DNA of 64,000 nt from Strigamia acuminata (Eukaryota > Arthropoda > Chilopoda > Geophilomorpha > Linotaeniidae): contig OX442315.1 of assembly GCA_949358305.1 (NCBI GenBank), positions 35,242,427-35,306,426 of the forward strand, written 5' to 3'. The translations under genes and the position numbers were made by a program. Of the stretch, positions 10,530-23,056 are shown in pieces. Each line of letters begins with the position of its first letter. Positions within the stretch are counted from its first letter, which is position 1. Under the pieces are notes generated by a model that did no database searches, was not told where the DNA came from, and saw nothing but the letters and a program-made list of their open reading frames with translations.

Positions 10530-10647
10530 CTGATGCATTTTTCGCCTCATCAAAGAAAGGCAAATTCCTCGCCTTCAAAACCACGACTGTCAAACGTTCG
10601 GCGCTGTGTAAGTACCCCAATGAAAACATCAAATCTCCTAACTCGGC
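10530..10647 (-). CDS. Synaptotagmin exon 4: start of C2B
   Basis: The acceptor TTTTCTTTTTCTAG precedes GCCGAGTTA in phase 0. The exon encodes residues 343-381 and ends GCATCAG|GTAAGC, leaving one base for the split Asp codon. The sequence AELGDLMFSLGYLHSAERL followed by TVVVLKARNLPFFDEA is the first part of a C2B domain. The loop-1 Asp of FFDEA is present, and the second one is made at the exon junction. Confidence 0.88.
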
Positions 10648-10727
10648 CTAGAAAAAGAAAAGAAATATAGAAATAACATCAAATGAATATACAATGCTCT
10701 ACAAATTCGAGTTTATCACATGATCTA

Positions 10728-11873
10728 GGTGCATTCGAAAAGTCTTTTGCACTAAACGACCAGTGCAACTGGTAGTGTAAATGTCAAGTTAAACGACACA
10801 ATTTTTGAGTTTAAAAATAAATTTCTGTGTAAATTTCAGTGTAAATAAATTAGCACATAAAAAATATGTAACAATCAGATTGTTATACACTAGGCGCATT
10901 CGAAAAGTCATTAAAACGAGTGTAAACGTGTTTACACTCGTTTTCACACGACATTTACACGAATTAATTCGTGTAAATGTCGTGTAAACTGGTTAAACGG
11001 AAACGGCCTGTACGCCACGTTTCCGTTTAAAATCTCCGTGCAACGAGTTTTCTCGTTGAAATCGGGTCTTGCTGGCAGCCATCTTGGATTTTCGTTAGAT
11101 CGGTTGGAACGATGTCGATCGCAAGAACAATTTTTTAGCAGGTATTAGCCGCATTCTTGCGATCGAATGCGACCGATGTTCGACCGCATTTGTACGATCG
11201 AATACGGCCGACGTTCGACCGACGTTCAGCCGCATTTGTACAATCGAATGCGGCCGACGTTCGGCCGACGTTCGGCCGCGTTTGTGCGATCTAATGCGGC
11301 CGGTGTTCGGCCGCATTTGTGCGATTGAGGCGGATGTTCAGCCGATTCCCGTTCGGAAATAAATATTAATAATACAAATAATTAAAATAAATTTACATTT
11401 TATAATCATGTTTTTATAATTTCCTGTTTTTTTTTAGAGTAAAAAACAACAATAATGACTATGGTTATTATTTGGACTAATTTAATATTTACACTTGAAT
11501 TTACACTACTGAATTTTACACAGATATTTATTTTGAAACTCGAAAATTGGGTCGTTTAACTTGAAATTTACACTACCAGTTGCACTGGTCGTTTAGTGCA
11601 AATTACTTTTCGAATGCGCCTACTATATAAGAATACTAGATTATGCACGTGTTATATCCTCATTAAAAATTGAAGCGACGATCCAAGATGGCGCCAAAAT
11701 AGTTGGTTTGCTCGCCAATGTTCGTGTAAAGAAAATTAAAACGTGGCGTGCAGGTCGTTTATGTTTAACCAATTTGCACGACATTTACACAAATTAATTT
11801 GTGTAAATATTGTACGAAAACGACTATACCTTAAATGTGTTTACATTCGTTTTAATGACTTCTCGAATGCGCC
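10728..11873 (-). mobile_element. MITE, outer copy, interrupted by a copy of itself
   Basis: The left end GGTGCATTCGAAAAGTC, next to TA, runs into TTTGCACTAAACGACCAG. The right end reads TTTTAATGACTTCTCGAATGCGCC. These are the two ends of the family copy at 61289-62034 in reverse orientation. The middle is displaced by the forward copy at 10893-11620. This outer copy is more diverged than the inner one. Confidence 0.75.
10893..11620 (+). mobile_element. MITE, inner copy, 728 bp
   Basis: It is bounded by TA at 10891-10892 and 11621-11622. The ends are GGCGCATTCGAAAAGT and its exact complement. The centre is a GC-rich block of GAATGCGGCCGACGTTCGG words. It is almost identical over its length to 61289-62034, the main difference being an 18-bp internal duplication in that copy. 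The two copies must have moved recently from a common source. Confidence 0.85.
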
Positions 11874-13542
11874 GTCTGTAATTTAATCTCAGTTCCACTT
11901 ATAAAGCCGTCAATGTCAAACCCCCAGAAGCAACCTCTCCTATCCAGTAATTAATCAAAACTTAACTTGTCTTCTTAGTTGCTTGGCAACAATGATTGGT
12001 TAATTTAAACGAAAAAATTAGCTTTATGAAAATCCACCCCGGCTGTCTAATTTTGAACATCCACAACACTTTATGTGATTAATAAAACCTGGACTAGATA
12101 CCAGTACCACAAGGTCTCTTTCGTTAGAACAAACATTTTGTTAAACCTTTAGGTGATATTTTTATGCTCACAATTGCACACTAAAACTGGTTTAACAGCT
12201 AAATTTATTGATTCAGAAAGTGTTTTCACGTGCTTAAAGTAAATTGTAAAATTAAGTCTGTTTTAGTGACAAATTTTAGGGAAAATAATGTATCAATAAT
12301 TAAATCTTGTTCGAATAACTTCAAAATAGCATTTAAGGAGGATATTGAATCAAATCCCTAGTAAATCCTAAAGAAATCAAATGCATCAAACCAACAGCAA
12401 ATCTAAAGTTAGATTTAAAATCAATAAACTTTTAGGGTCAATTTTGACCTCCAAAAGTGTTTTTATTCTTTTTCTCGAAAACTATCAGGATTTTCATTCT
12501 GAAATTTCATTAATTTTCATTTAACATCATAACAAACAATAAAAAAAATAATAGATCGTGGAATTTAAAATAGAAATAGAAATTATATGTTACTAATTAA
12601 GTTCAAAGTCAATACGATATATCAAATCTGAAGTAAATGTGAAGTTAATCTGAAGTAAATCTGCAGCATGCACACAGTTAATCCAGTTAATCCACTTGAC
12701 CTTTAATGAGAATATCCTTTTCAGTCTAGTGAGTCATAATAAAGATGTCAAAACATCAACTATCACTGCGATGAAGCAGGCATGTTCAAAAACATGTGCT
12801 TTGAATCATTTAAATTAGCCTGCTAATTCTAACCCAACTGTCAAAGCAGAATGAAAATTCGAAAAACATTTTAATTTTAGTATCAAACACAATAAACAAC
12901 CTCTGGATTTAAAGCAAGTAAACAAAGACATAAATTTCAGAAGTTAGTTGAAAAATAAAGCTTCCTGCCAATCCCAATTGTGGGTGTGCATTGTGGAAGT
13001 TGAATCGAAGAAACAAATTAATGTGAAAATGAGTTTCATGTCAACAATAAACAAAATTACAATCAGAACTCCACAAGGAAAAGGAGGAAATTCAGTAATC
13101 GCTCGATTTGTGCAGTTTTTTGGTATGGTATTTACTACAAGTAGGTACTGAATTTCAAACTGTACAGTAAAAAAAAAATATTTGTTAATTAAACTTGAAA
13201 ATACCCCAAAAAACTGGTGTGTTTATACTTTTGAAACAGACTGTAAGAATTACAGTTTTTTTTCATGGTAATTGCGGTATTGCGTTATTTTTCAAAAATC
13301 GAACAAAGGGTTTGCTCCCCGTGGTTTCATAAAAGCTGACTCTACTTTATTTGTCCTTTAAATATTTACCACTACATTATCTAAGCTTAGAACTCCATTC
13401 TGATGGAACTCACTATACCCAGACATTAATCTTAACGAATACGTGTAGCCATTTTTCTTATTTAGAAGAAAAACTTTTTATTATCAAGACATAAAAACCC
13501 CCACAAGAGCTAAGTAAGTTTCAAAATTTGTTTGTTCTAAGT

Positions 13543-13960
13543 CAGGAGTTCTCAAATTTTTTAGCATTGCAACCCATTTTTAAGAAAGGCGATCTTTCGC
13601 GCCCCACTTTATCATTGGTGCATTAAATTTTTTCAAAATGAACTACAGTACAACATAGGTTGTTACTATTTTTCCATCCTACTAAATTCATCACTTTGGC
13701 GAATTATACAATACCTACCGGTACAAACCTCCATTTTTAGGAGTTTTGGCTGGTTTTTGCAGGTTTTTGGTTTTGAGAGATTTTTGTGAGGTTTTTGTTA
13801 AGATTTTAGAGGATCGGGTAGCTTTTGCTAGCCTATGGTGTATTGCAACCAACTACAGGCAGTAAGTTGGAATTGGAATTGGCAAAAATTGAAAAAATAA
13901 ATTGAACATCGTTGCGCCCCACCAAAAATCAGCTCGCGCCCCACAGTTTGAGAAACGCTG
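13543..13960. mobile_element. hAT-like MITE, second copy of the 422-855 family
   Basis: The ends are CAGGAGTTCTCAAA and TTTGAGAAACGCTG, with an 8-bp duplication TTCTAAGT/TTTTAAGT (one mismatch). It is inverted relative to the 422-855 copy: the CGCCCCACCAAAAATCAGCT block is here at the right end. It is non-coding. Confidence 0.8.
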
Positions 13961-14950
13961 TTTTAAGTCATTTATTTAGTACATTCTATTGACGGTTAAA
14001 TAAAAGTTTTCCTTATTTAGCTAAAGTTAAACTAACTCCATGAGGGTCATCAGCTAATGTTCAAAGCAATGCTTCGAAGTACGGAGCAGTGGAGCAGAAG
14101 GTTTTTATCTGGAGCTGGAGTGGAGCACAGAACATCTTGACTGCTCCATTGCCTCCAGTTTCTTTATTCATTTTCAAATTCCAAATTCCAAATTCAGGCA
14201 CACTACACTACCCTGCTAAATATATATGTATTAACGAGCAAAGACTGCATTTTTATATTTTTGATATCAAATTACACCAATGAGGTGTAATGAACACGAG
14301 GTTTAAATTTCTAGGGCCACCTCAGACCTCGGTCACACTCAGAAGGGTCGCGAAAGAAAACTTGATGAATTTTCAATAAAAAAAATTCTATTGGAGGCCC
14401 AACAAATAACATTTTTCCGAGGCCTTGCAAAACCTCTAGTCGGCCCCGTAAATATCACATATTTATGCTCGTACACCTTGCACTTTCTAAAATCCATACT
14501 TTTTATAGTGTAGAGCACCAAAATTTAAATTTTTTATGTAGAGAGTAAATACCGGTAGTAAGACTTTATTTTCACCTTAAATATTAGATATTGAGCTTCA
14601 CAGAGTTATTTTAATTTTTGGTAAGCAAGGAAAGTTTGATTTAGCTGTCAAAACAATAAATTGAGAATAGAAATCCAATTGAGGGGGAGTAAATGATTTA
14701 AACCAAAAAACTTTGAAACTTGCATAGCTCTAAAAGTGCTTTCCCTATAATTACTCCTTAGCTTAGATTACAAACAGATTTAAAGAATCTAAATACTTTT
14801 CTAACCAGAAAAGTATTTTAATTTTGAGTTGTTTAAAGCCATTATTTTATTTTGTTGATGAAATCTTTATAAATTTTTAAAAACGTTTTACCTGCACTCA
14901 CGATTTGAAACCAGATCGATTTACCTCACAGGCCAGCATATAATCCACTA

Positions 14951-15375
14951 CCATTTTTACCCGAAAATAAGACCATGGTGTTGTATTCGAATATAACACC
15001 ACCCTGGTGTTGTACTCGAATATAGCACCAAGGTGTAATATTCAGCCAATATCATGTAAGTTTGTCGAAAAAGCAAAATTGTTATTTACTCTATTAATTT
15101 GTATTCATTACGCTGATTAAAAAAACAAAAAAGATATATACATTAACAAAAACAACGATATACCGTACGTTTTAAATATTTGTATACATATCACCGTGGT
15201 GTTGTATTTGAAAACAATAAAAAATCCGAATATAACACCATGGGGTATATTCGAATATAACACCATAGTGTTATATTCGAATTTTTCAACAATGTTTCAC
15301 AACTTCCAGTTTTCAAAGAAACTAAAATAAATACAACACCATGGTGTTATTTTCGGGGTTGAGTGCAAGTTGCAT
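14951..15375. mobile_element. TA-target MITE with ACACCATGGTGT words
   Basis: The left end follows TA at 14949-14950 and contains ACCCGAAAATA; the right end has TTATTTTCGGGG. Both arms repeat AATATAACACCATGGTG and its complement. A copy in the opposite orientation lies at 55967-56361 and shares the AT-rich middle. The outermost bases here are degraded. Confidence 0.7.
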
Positions 15376-15898
15376 TTATGCTGTTACTTGTACAAGGGGT
15401 TGCCATAAAGATCCAATCAGCTAATTGTCTCACAGGAAATGGCATTTCCTGTGAAATAAGGAAAGTTCTTTAATTATTTGTAAAATAAATATTACGAGAA
15501 TAAATAGTTTTTAATTGATTTGGGAAATTGCCCCTATATTCTCATGAAATCATGCCATGGGGATACTGAGGTTGTCATGACAACTCAGTATCATGGGAAA
15601 TGACACTTCCTGTGTAAAGTGAGGAAAATCCTCAGTTTAAACCAAACCAAACCTTGAAACCAGAAACAGCTCTACGTGATTTCGCGTGAAAAACAACAAT
15701 TTCTTGATTAACCAAAGCTTCTATTTCAACATTTGGACCCACCAGCATAGAATATTTCAATTGATTATTCTTAGCAATTTGAAAAACTGTAATTTTCTTT
15801 TCTACTGTAGGTGAAAAATGTGTATGGGATTCCCGATTACCAAAGATACCCACAGATTCCCACAGATTTCCATAGATTCTTACAGATTCTTACTGATT

Positions 15899-16135
15899 CC
15901 GAGGGGTAAAACATAAGTGAAAAATGTGTATGGGATTCCTGATTCCCGAAGAGTCTATAGATTCCCACAGATTCCCATCTCGGAAAACCTCGTGAATCTC
16001 GTGAAATCTCGCAAAATCTCATCACGACAACTCGTAAAATCTCGCAAGATTATAGCCAAATCCCGAGATTCCAAGAGATTCCCCAGTGGAATCTTAGAGA
16101 GTGTACAGGATTCCACCTGTATGTCGTACCCCTCG
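15899..16135. repeat. Small MITE with GAGGGGTA ends and GATTCCC/AATCTCG words
   Basis: Inverted ends GAGGGGTAAAACATAAG and GTATGTCGTACCCCTC enclose arrays of AGATTCCCAC-type and AATCTCG-type words. Similar words also fill 15800-15898 on the left. No target duplication could be fixed. Confidence 0.5.
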
Positions 16136-16284
16136 ATTTAAGCGTACTATTTCAGGCCACGAGAATTTATAACGGTTGTTATATTGTAGATAATCTTAAA
16201 AAGAAAACTTTCACAGAATGTTAAAATAATTCCTTTAAAACTTGTTTCTTGGAGACTTTGTAAACAAACGTTGTCTTAGACTTA

Positions 16285-17764
16285 CAACCCCTGGCAAAAA
16301 GTTTGGAATCATGACCACCTTAAACTGAAAATGCAACAATTAAGTGTTGTAGCGCAATAATGAGTAAACTTTGTTGAAAAACAAATAAATTAGCTTGAAA
16401 GAGCATTGTTTTATCTACATTTTCACTTAAAAAAAAACAGTAAAACTTCAACCAGTGATGAAATAAAAAATTATTACAAAATCAACACAGGGAAATAAGT
16501 TTGGAATCATACAAACCTGAGGAAAAAAGTTTGTAATTAAACAAAAAAAGTGCTGTTTAGGTCCATTTAAAATTTTTAAAATCATTCCGATTTAATTAAT
16601 GACTCATCTATAAGTCACACGTGTCAATTGAATTATTTTTCTTGAAGGTATTGTTTCACATCCTTGACTCTGTGTCAGGGAGCGTTGTTGTCCTGATAAG
16701 TTACCTTTTCATCCCCAAAGTGATCCTCGAATGTTGGCAGTAAAATAGTCCAAAATATCTATGTATATAGCTGCATTGACTGTCTCATTTATCATAAACA
16801 AATGTCCAGTGCCTTCTGAAGATATGCAGCTCCGAACCATCGAAGATTGAGGAATTTAATAGAAGATTTGGGGCAATCACTGTTGAACTTCTCATCAATG
16901 CGCCTCCAGACAAATGCTCCATTGTCATCTCCACATTCAAGGCATATTCTGGACTCATCACTGAATATGACTTTACTCCAGTCATGAGAAATCCAGTGTT
17001 TACGTTGTTTTGCCTGTTATAATCTTGCTTGCCTGTGCTTTTTGGTTAGAAATGGTTTTGATTTTGTTTTTCTGGATTTAAAGCCCATTTCATTGAGTCG
17101 ATTTTTGACTGTGCTGTCGCACACTTTGACAGTGGCTTTTCTCCACTCTTGATTCATCTCATTTGATGTGTTTTTCCACATTTTTTTTATAATTTTCCGC
17201 AATGTCAAGTCGCGTCGTTTTGAAGTTTTCCTTGGTCTGCCAGTTTATGGGAAATATTTAACACTTCCTGACTCTTAATATTTAGTCCAAACGTTGAATA
17301 CAGCAGATTGGATAATACTGAACACAACTGCAACATCTTTTTGAGTTTTTCCTTCTTTTAATGCCTAGATAATTTTGTCTTTGAGATCAGTAGACATTAA
17401 CTTCGTAGGAGCCATTTTTAAATCCTAATCATGTGACTTGAACATGTGGCTAACACACATTGGAATGAGTTTAAAAATTTTAAATGAACCTAAACAGCAC
17501 TTTTTTTGTTTGATTCCAAACTATTTTCTTCAGATTTGTATGATTCCAAACTTATTTCCCTGTGTTGATTTTGTAATAATTTTTTATTTCATCACTAGTT
17601 GAAGTTCTACTAGTTTTTTTAAGTGAAAATTTAGATAAAACAATGCTCTTTCAAGCTAATTTATTTGTTTTTTATCAAAGTTTACTCATTATTGCGCTAC
17701 AGTACTTAATTGTTGCATTTTCAGTTTAAGGTGGTCATGATTCCAAACTTTTTGCCAGGGGTTG
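16285..17764 (-). mobile_element. Decayed Tc1-like DNA transposon, 1480 bp
   Basis: It is bounded by TA duplications at 16283-16284 and 17765-17766. The terminal inverted repeats are long, about 240 bp per arm, starting CAACCCCTGGCAAAAAG. Subterminal AAGTTTGGAATCAT boxes occur at the outer and inner ends of each arm, as in the IR/DR layout of Tc1 elements. The internal transposase frame on the minus strand is broken. Confidence 0.9.
16650..17415 (-). pseudogene. Tc1 transposase, inactivated
   Basis: The frame opens at ATG 17415 with MAPTKLMSTDLKDKII and then meets stops. Recognisable pieces follow on the minus strand: a DNA-binding region with GRPRKTSKRRDLTLRK, then KHWISHDWSKVIFSDESRI carrying the second catalytic Asp of the DDE triad, then RRIDEKFNSDCP. 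Several in-frame stops show that it is dead. The length and motif order fit a Tc1 transposase. Confidence 0.85.
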
Positions 17765-19122
17765 TATACTAATAATAAAAAATATCGCAAATCCTTTTGC
17801 CATAATGGTCACATAAGAACAAAAAACATCAACCTTTCCTTTGCCTATCACATTATTCACATAGCAAAATGCAAAAGTTAGCTGTAATCTGGAACGTGCA
17901 CAAAACAGTTCAGCTCAGCTGCGTGACACTTCAAGCGCGAAAGTAGTGCACAACTGCATTGAAATGGCGTCAAACGCTTGTCCATTGCATAGAGCTATGC
18001 AAACAGCGCTGTTTTATGCCTCGTGTGTCTCCAACATTACTATTCAAATCAAAACATTTTAAATCAGCTGTATACATTGTAGGTGGTATAAGTTAGTATC
18101 CCAAAAGCACTTTCATCTACCTACTGTGTGGTTATTGCTTTGGGTATTTCCTTCACTCTCCTTATTGCAACCATTTAAAAGACACTTGCACTGGTGGTCA
18201 TATCATAAACTTGTTTATAAAACACAATTTTGTATGTGTAAACATTTTTGGATCTAAACATCTAGGTCAAGACTCTTGGCTGGCCATTACATCAAGTCAA
18301 TTTTGTGCTGTTTAAACCAGGCACAGATGAGTTTGATGACATGAATTGGTGCATTAAATGTTTTGCTGATAAATGAAATCTTTACCACCTAACAACTTCC
18401 CATAGTGCAAAAGTTGGTCTTCCATCAGTGAATCGCACAATATCTGTCGTTCCAAGAGCTGGAAATCCACACCAAGCCGTGATTGAGCCTCTAGTGGCTT
18501 CTGAATATGATGCCAATAACATTGCCAACCATGAAACCCATCCAAATTAAATCGTTTTTCGTAAAAAAAAAATTACTGCCAATCAGCAAACGATTTTGCA
18601 AATTTTAATTGCTCCTGTTTGTGACGCGAGATTCAGTTGATTAATTTTGACTTAGAATTTGTAATGGATCGCGTTTTCTATGTTTTCTATGTAAATAGAC
18701 GCGTTTTGAATTACGCCGCGATACAAAATATCTCAAGAAGCCTAATTTGGAAAAGAAGTAGGTTTATTTAACGAAACAAAACACATTACGTGACTACGGG
18801 AATCGAAAAATGCATGAAACAAACAGGGAAAATGCGCGTAGAATTGTATGCGTAAACCTGGACCGGGTGACAAATTGTTTTATGAAATATTAGCTTGTGG
18901 AATCTGGCCTTTGATTTGATTGCAGGACATTTTTTTCAATTTTCATTTTTTATTTGCAAGCCTTTTTTTTTAAAGAATCTCTTTTCTTTTTTTATGATCA
19001 ATTGTATGCTGTGCCTGTGCTCAGTGAAAAATCAAGTACAAGGAAACATTTAATCGCCAACACATTGCTTTTAAAAGATGTGAATTTTTCCTGCAAAACC
19101 CATAAAAGTGTGACAATAAAAA

Positions 19123-19615
19123 GGGGTGCCGTTCCAACGGCGAATCGTCTAAGGGCGAATCTGGCCATTCGGACGAATGGCGAATTTCGACCTTATTCCG
19201 TCCAAAAGCAGTCCCAGTGGCAAATTTCTCCCAATTCGCCATTGGGAACGTATTTGGACCTTTCTAATGGCGAATTGGTAGAAATTAGCCACAGGAGCGC
19301 AACATGAATCTGCCGCGACAAGCCGACGCAAAAAAAATGGTTTTGGATGAAAAAACCAGTAAGGTTAGGTTCGCGGGGGGTCAAGTGGGGGCGCAGCCCC
19401 CCCTTGTTAGCCCTTCTTAGGAATTGGGAGTCGCGATAGATGACGCCCACAGATTCGCCATTGAAAACGCAAATAACGTTTCCAATGGCGAATTTCAATA
19501 CACACGTTTCCAATGGCGAATTTGCCCAGATTCGCCATTGGAACGTCAAAATACCTTTCCAATGGCGAATTTTCAAAATTCGCCATTAGGTGATTCGCCG
19601 TTGGAACGGGTACCC
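19123..19615. mobile_element. hAT-like fold-back MITE with ATTCGCCATTGG words
   Basis: It is flanked by a perfect 8-bp duplication, AATAAAAA, at 19115-19122 and 19616-19623. The ends are GGGGTGCCGTTCCAACGGCG and the complement of GGGTACCCGTTCCAACGGCG. Both arms are packed with ATTCGCCATTGGAACG in opposite orientations. The centre (about 19360-19425) is a core with AAGGTTAGGTTCGCGG, GGGGTCAAG and a C-rich run, shared with elements at 49393, 54339 and 44243 whose arms are unrelated. Confidence 0.85.
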
Positions 19616-20016
19616 AATAAAAAATTTATTGTGTGTCAAGCTCACATCAGTGACTGTAAAGTCGACATTTGTTGAAACACACGCACCAAACGCATTTTTA
19701 GATCCAAAAGGATATTAAATGTGTTAGTAGCAAAAGTGCAGCCCTTCTACGAAAAATTACTTCATTTCTTTCCATTTAGACCAAAATTATTTAATTAAGA
19801 CTGATTCAATATGACCAGTAACTGAATACATCGAATTCTGATTTTGATTTAACATAGTCTAAAAAAATAAATTCAATTCCGTTTTTATACGATTTATGTT
19901 AATTTAACAGTTTCTTATAAAGATTATTACCTTTTTGCACACAATAGCTGCATTCAAAAAGTAGTATTTTTAGTATTTTTGATGTTTACGTGATTGTTTT
20001 TGTAAATTTTAGGAAT

Positions 20017-20180
20017 TTAAGGCTCGTTTACATTGTTGCGAAATTTAGCACGCGAAATGGTCGCGCTCCAAGTCTACTCTGAAATTTCGCGTGCGAATGG
20101 TTGCCACACGAACTTTCACGCGCAAAATTGTCGAGTTCGCATCAATTCGAACGCAATTTCGCAACAATGTAAAAGAGCCT
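20017..20180. repeat. Small palindromic MITE with ACATTGTTGCGAAATT ends
   Basis: The ends are inverted: GGCTCGTTTACATTGTTGCG on the left and its near complement on the right. The interior repeats CGCGTGCGAA-type words in both orientations. It abuts a fragment of the 35033-35821 element end (20181-20215). The exact boundaries are uncertain. Confidence 0.55.
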
Positions 20181-20491
20181 TTAGTATCAAGATACCGGGC
20201 GCAAACTGCAGTGAACTCGCTAATCTAATGGGAACAGGTGATCACCTTTGTGAGCCATTCCTATTCTGAGACAGTGAAATTGAAAGAGAAATTTCCAACG
20301 CTTCACTTTCCCTTACCATAACAGAACTGAAAACTAGCACAAAATGCAAAAAGTCTAATCACAACCTCTATAAAAAAAGTTTAGTCCAATTCAAATTTAA
20401 CGTATTCGCTCCTTTAAACTTTTCCCAACTTAATGCAACTTCCAACTCTACTTAATAATAAATTATTCCTACCATTACATAAACTATTCTC

Positions 20492-20582
20492 GGGGATCCA
20501 TAATACGCGCGACAGTCTTACGCACGGCAGCATGCATAATCGCGACATCACGCATAAGAATATCGCGCGTATTATAGATCCC
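20492..20582. mobile_element. Very short hAT-like MITE, 91 bp
   Basis: An 8-bp duplication CTATTCTC at 20484-20491 and 20583-20590 flanks inverted ends GGGGATCCATAATACGCGCG and its near complement. The interior is only about 45 bp and again consists of related CGCG-containing words. This is near the lower size limit for such elements. Confidence 0.75.
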
Positions 20583-20810
20583 CTATTCTCAGCTTACTTG
20601 GAATAAAAACATGGAGATAAAACAGTCTTTGTGGGTAAAGATAGTGTTATTACTTCACTTTTGCTTGAAAAATCTAATTTGCATGAACATAGTAGCAGTA
20701 CAGTTGGAAAGCACTTATGCTGTATTTGGTTTTAATATTTCACCAGCTATAAATTGCTTTTTTTAACTAAAATCCCAAGTGCACTCAACTCACTTTCCAA
20801 AGGAACTTAC

Positions 20811-21236
20811 CTTCTCATCTTTCTCATCGCAAGGTGAAATCCCTTTCCATAAAGTGACCTTATCGCTAAAATCAATGCGTTCAAATGGTAACTGCATACT
20901 GCCCATGCACTGGTGCCTTGAATATTGATCAAAGTCATAGATGAGTACTTCCAGTGCTCTTTTCCCTATTTCCGACGAAGGAATTTGAAAAGCAAACTCT
21001 TCTTCGAATACCGGTTGCAATGTCTTTTTGTGCACTCGGCTGTGCCTGAAATTGACAGTGTCTGGTAAAACCCGTATTTTTGCATATGGATCCGCCATGC
21101 CACTGGCATCTCTTGGCACCAAGTCCCTTGCTTGCAATAGATTCGCCACAAGTAAACCAAAATTGATGTCATATGTCAGTGAAAGTTGAATGGATCCGCG
21201 CATTTCTTCGGGCACGCTCGGAGTTCTCACCAATGG
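20811..21236 (-). CDS. Synaptotagmin exon 3: C2A domain
   Basis: The acceptor ATTTCATTGCAG and donor AAG|GTAAGTT bound exactly 142 codons, phase 0 at both ends (residues 201-342). It encodes the whole C2A: RGSIQLSLTYDINFGLLVAN, then RDASGMADPYAKIRVLPD with the loop-1 Asp pair, then VHKKTLQPVFEEEFAFQIP and YDFDQYSRHQ. The loop-3 Asp pair and Ser are kept, but the last acidic ligand of Syt1 (SKHD) is Gln here. C2A may thus still bind calcium, with one ligand changed. Confidence 0.92.
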
Positions 21237-21875
21237 CTGCAATGAAATGAAAAACAGATCAGAACAATTAGTATTTCAAAAATCTATCACAAAACGCAAT
21301 TATTTCAACTCGATTCACATTTTTCCACTTTTTATACATTATAATAAATGTATAAATATAAATCTATGCTTTGTACTTTTGTGGATTTCATTCGTAGAGG
21401 TCTCACATTTGTGATCAGGGCGTAACCTCACCATTCAAAGACCCAGGGTCTGTGAGAATACTGTGAGAAGAAAGTACTTTTATTTCTCTTGTTTGGACAG
21501 AAAGTGATTTGGTTTTGGTCCTTTCTGTCAGTACTACAAATCAATACTTAGCACTCAGACTTTGTCCACTTGTATTGTCGGATTGTAAGGGAAAGAGTTT
21601 GTATAACTCATCATTCATGAAAGGGTTTTTCTCATCTCATACATCACTGCTGAACAAACAATAGGTAAATCCCATGAGAACCCTGTCTTGTAATGAAGCC
21701 ACACAATGGAGGCCCCTGCAGTAAAGCAATTACAACTTGACAAGTTTCATTAGTATACAGACACACACTGCAATGAAATTCGAAAATCCCCTTATTCGTT
21801 ATACATATACATTTCAGGTATACCGTATGAACCAGCTTTAATCAGCCTGCTGCTGTAAGTGCAATTACCAACTGT

Positions 21876-22332
21876 AGGTTCACACTAGATGCAATGCAAG
21901 AAAACTGACGCAACGCAAAAATTCTTGACGTTGACGCCAATTCCTGTTTCAACTCCAAGTTGAAGTAAGCGACGCAACGCAAGGAAAGGTCTTGCGGCCA
22001 ACCATTCACGATCGACTCCAACTCTCGTCGATTCACGTCTGATTGGCGAGACTTTGCCACATGCAAACAGGCCGCCATTTTCAGATTCTGGATTCACATA
22101 ACTGATCATTTACTACGTTTACATGGTAACAGTTTTCCAAATAAACTTATCCGGTTAACTGTGTGCGCTTACATGACGTTAGTTTTCTGGAAAACTTGAC
22201 GTCATATGTGAAGTACCCATAATTATTATCACCTGTTGATGCCTGGTGTTTCACCTAGTGGCAAAATACAAAATTACTCACAATTTCAATTGCCAGCATA
22301 GAGTGAGGGTCCAGTTGTTTTAAACACGACTG
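21876..22332. repeat. Two abutting MITE fragments
   Basis: 21876-22100 is one side of the CGACGCAACGCAAGG-word family also seen at 34375, 46808 and, in part, 24545. About 22125-22332 is a single arm of the element complete at 60566-60966, ending at TA 22333-22334. Here it carries an uninterrupted TA at 22256-22257, where the 60566 copy has been invaded. Confidence 0.65.
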
Positions 22333-22826
22333 TACATAGTACTTGCATTACTTCAATAAACTAAATGCAATACCGACGTTACGAAACTGCTGTGGTCATT
22401 TTAAAGTGAACACAATGTCGATGTAATTTGAAGGAACATTTCAAGGATTTAATGGAAAACACTAATAAAATTTGGTGGAATGACGGCAAAAGATTAGACA
22501 ACCGGCTGAATAAAAAGAGACAAGAGATCGGATGAAATAAAGCGCAAATAATTAAAAATTTAATCTTCAGTGTCCTTGTCTATCAAAACGATCTAATCAA
22601 TTTAATCACAACTTACTTAGACATTCCAAATTAAGTTATAAATAAATTTTCGATTTCAACTTTTTTTTTTAAGATTAGCCAACAATTTTTTCTTGGTTGA
22701 CATTTAAATCACGTTCGCATCCTAGAGACGCATTTAAATTTCCCGATGGATGCGGGTTGATTGATATGTCAAAAAAGAGTATAAGGGTTGACAAGTTAGG
22801 GAAAAAAATTGCAAAATGTCAATTAC

Positions 22827-23056
22827 TTTTTGGTACATTGCTGCATTGATTTTTGTATGATCCAATTTACTATGCATCGAACTAAGTCGAGGTCGAGCAC
22901 CACTAGTTGAGGATGAGGCCGATGTTGTTGATGTTGTCGAAGGCGATGGTGCTTGAGGTTGGATAAATTTCTCGCCCGTCACTACCATCTGCTGAAGAGC
23001 AAATGGGGACATCTTTACCCCCAAAGGTGTATTTGGAGTGTCTGGTAACGATTCAT
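22827..23056 (-). CDS. Synaptotagmin exon 2: linker
   Basis: The acceptor TTTTCTTTTTAG precedes ATGAATCG, completing the split codon from exon 1 as Asp. The donor is CAAAAA|GTAATT. It encodes residues 124-200. The start is ESLPDTPNTPLGVKMSPF, followed by a Ser/Thr-rich low-complexity stretch and then SKLDHTKINAAMYQK just before C2A, where Syt3/6/10-type proteins carry a similar KI-x-x-x-x-Y-K segment. Linker composition varies widely in the family. Confidence 0.85.

Noticed and set aside
11095-11316. Arg-rich 73-codon minus-strand frame, repeated almost identically at 61508-61729
   Set aside because: It lies in the GC-rich centre of two copies of the same non-coding MITE. The conservation is that of the whole element, not of codons.
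16785-17208. Functional Tc1 transposase gene
   Set aside because: In-frame stops occur near the start codon and between the motif blocks. It is a pseudogene.
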